IMG/VR virus record: IMGVR_UViG_3300013093_000124
Coordinates: 1-36,459 of that record
Length of the DNA stretch: 36,459 bases
Direction: 5' to 3' (one strand)
DNA from: a virus
The position numbers and the translations under genes were made by a program. Below, piece after piece: positions 35,405 through 36,459 of the stretch. The stretch's first letter is position 1. Each line of letters opens with the position of its first letter. The notes beneath the pieces are model-generated. The model made no database searches. It was not told the DNA's origin and saw nothing but the letters and a program-made list of their open reading frames with translations.

Positions 35405-36182
35405 AGGTGTTGTGGTGTTTGCGTTCAACACGCACATTGACTATGTGGCTGTCGCTGACCAAACCTGTAGACTGATTGAAAAGAACTTGGGACTGCCCAT
35501 TACTTTGGTAACTGACCATGATGCCAAACCCGTGTTTGTGTACGATCAGATTGTGCGAGTTGATCCACAAGGACACACGTTTCGCAGCGAAGATGCTACG
35601 CTACAGTGGCGCAACTTTGGTCGTTATCTTGCTTACGAACTGAGTCCTTACGATGAGACCATTGTGCTGGACACAGACTATCTTGTGCTTGATGATAGCT
35701 TGCTCAAACTGTTTGACACTGAGTGGGACTACAGACTCATGCACCACAACCGTGATGAGAATGGCGTCAGCTATGAACTGATGGGCGAGACCAGTTTGCC
35801 ATTTGTTTGGGCCACTGTGGTGCTGTTTAGAAAGAGTCCAAGAGCTGAAATGTTGTTTGAATTGGTGGGCAAGATACAGCGCAACTATGAATACTATCGC
35901 CTGCTGTACAATATTCGTGAACGCAACTATCGCAATGACTATGCCTTTGCTATTGCTAACACTATCATGAGCGGATATCACGTCAATGAACAGCAGGGCA
36001 TACCTTGGCGCATGTTCACTGTGTCCAGTACGATTGAACGTATAGCAGCGACTGACACACAGATACATGTACACCTAGCCAACAAGGCCTTGGTACTACC
36101 CTATCAAAATATACACGTTATGGACAAAGCATATTTACAAACCAACAACTTCCGAGAACTGGTCAATGAGCTCACAATTTAA
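35367..36182 (+). CDS. Glycosyltransferase-like protein (GT-A type, DTD motif)
   Basis: This 271-residue protein resembles a nucleotide-sugar-dependent transferase. The N-terminus (KGVVVFAFNTHIDYVAVADQT, residues 13-33, then NLGLPITLVTD) looks like the first beta-alpha-beta unit of a GT-A fold. ETIVLDTDYLVLDDS carries the DxD-type motif (Asp102-Thr-Asp104) that binds the metal and sugar nucleotide. FVWATVVLFRKSPRAEMLF and NDYAFAIANTIMSG follow as in related enzymes. Acceptor and sugar are unknown; modification of DNA, virion or host glycan are all possible. The frame overlaps the previous gene by 38 nt. ATG 35367 or the ATG two codons on could be the start; neither has a clear ribosome site. 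A related gene follows with 17 nt of overlap. Confidence 0.65.
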   Translation: MNMQNFVNSVKSKGVVVFAFNTHIDYVAVADQTCRLIEKNLGLPITLVTDHDAKPVFVYDQIVRVDPQGHTFRSEDATLQWRNFGRYLAYELSPYDETIVLDTDYLVLDDSLLKLFDTEWDYRLMHHNRDENGVSYELMGETSLPFVWATVVLFRKSPRAEMLFELVGKIQRNYEYYRLLYNIRERNYRNDYAFAIANTIMSGYHVNEQQGIPWRMFTVSSTIERIAATDTQIHVHLANKALVLPYQNIHVMDKAYLQTNNFRELVNELTI

Positions 36183-36459
36183 AGAACAACAGGGCTTTGT
36201 GACTTTTGCAGTTAACAGTTTAGAAACCAACTATCTTGAACTAGCATATCTACAGTGCCTAAACATCAAGGCAACACAAGAACAGAACAGCTATGCTGTG
36301 ATTGTAGACCCAGCAACCAACGAACTAGTCACAGCGCAACACCGTCGAGCATTTGACTATGTGATTGTTATGGATTCCATGGATCGAGTTTTTGACGTAC
36401 CCTACGGCTTTGAGGCCACGGCTGATTACTATACTCCATTCAAAGAAACCATCAAACTG
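36166..36459 (+). CDS. Second glycosyltransferase-like gene, partial
   Basis: These are the N-terminal 98 residues of a protein cut by the right edge; I translated it directly from the ATG at 36166. GFVTFAVNSLETNYLELAYLQCLNIKAT (about residues 10-37) is laid out like the start of the preceding gene (VVVFAFNTHIDYVAVADQT). It is followed by YAVIVDP and FDYVIVMDS. The end (TPFKETIKL) leads toward the place where a DxD motif would be expected, beyond the window. The start overlaps the upstream stop by 17 nt, so the two are coupled. This is probably a tandem paralogue with a different sugar or acceptor. The class call is weaker here because the catalytic part is missing. Confidence 0.55.
   Translation, partial: MSSQFKEQQGFVTFAVNSLETNYLELAYLQCLNIKATQEQNSYAVIVDPATNELVTAQHRRAFDYVIVMDSMDRVFDVPYGFEATADYYTPFKETIKL

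Noticed and set aside
1-36459. tRNA, integrase, insertion sequence or attachment site
   Set aside because: No cloverleaf, recombinase motif or terminal inverted repeat was seen; genes are packed with the largest gap about 110 bases.

Overview
The window is a late, structural stretch of the genome of a T4-like contractile-tailed phage (myovirus), most similar in gene content to the aquatic T4-like phages such as cyanophages and pelagiphages. The reasons are direct family matches. On the minus strand there is a gp55-type late sigma factor and a gp47-type recombination nuclease. On the plus strand there is a run of baseplate genes in T4-like order (tube-cap-like protein, gp53, hub-like protein, gp5 spike/lysozyme, gp25, gp6). 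After these come a giant 4137-residue virion protein and a cassette of tail-fibre-type genes. No tRNA, CRISPR array, integrase or insertion sequence is visible. I cannot name the host from this sequence.

Layout. Positions 1-1658 (minus strand) hold gp47 (cut by the window edge), a small unknown gene and gp55, overlapping head to tail. Positions 1659-1771 are a divergent control region. It has a near-consensus host sigma70 promoter firing left into gp55 and a T4-type late box firing right into the tail genes. Positions 1772-13563 are the baseplate block. Positions 13565-25978 are one giant gene, about a third of the window. Positions 25991-35052 carry virion and fibre genes: a small structural protein, two paralogous fibre proteins (26697 and 32673) and another structural protein. 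Between the two paralogues lie a subtilisin-fibre fusion, a 2-oxoglutarate/Fe(II) oxygenase and a small glycine-rich protein. From 35053 a second near-consensus sigma70 promoter drives a short unknown gene, a glycosyltransferase-like gene and a second related gene cut by the right edge.

How it fits together. gp55 appears to be read from a host-type promoter. The tail genes start behind ATAAATA boxes, the type recognised by gp55-bearing polymerase, so the regulator and its targets sit side by side. gp55 itself seems to start at AUU: the family-conserved N-terminus extends 36 codons upstream of the first usual start codon, and a good Shine-Dalgarno sits seven bases before an in-frame ATT.

The most interesting regions are this AUU-started sigma factor, a gp5 spike with three apparent peptidoglycan-cutting domains, the giant protein with a seven-blade FG-GAP-like propeller, and the fibre cassette. 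In the cassette a protease-bearing fibre, an oxygenase fused to an HD-like domain and a detached glycine-rich tip are packed as one operon. All family assignments come from reading motifs by eye; no database search was run.
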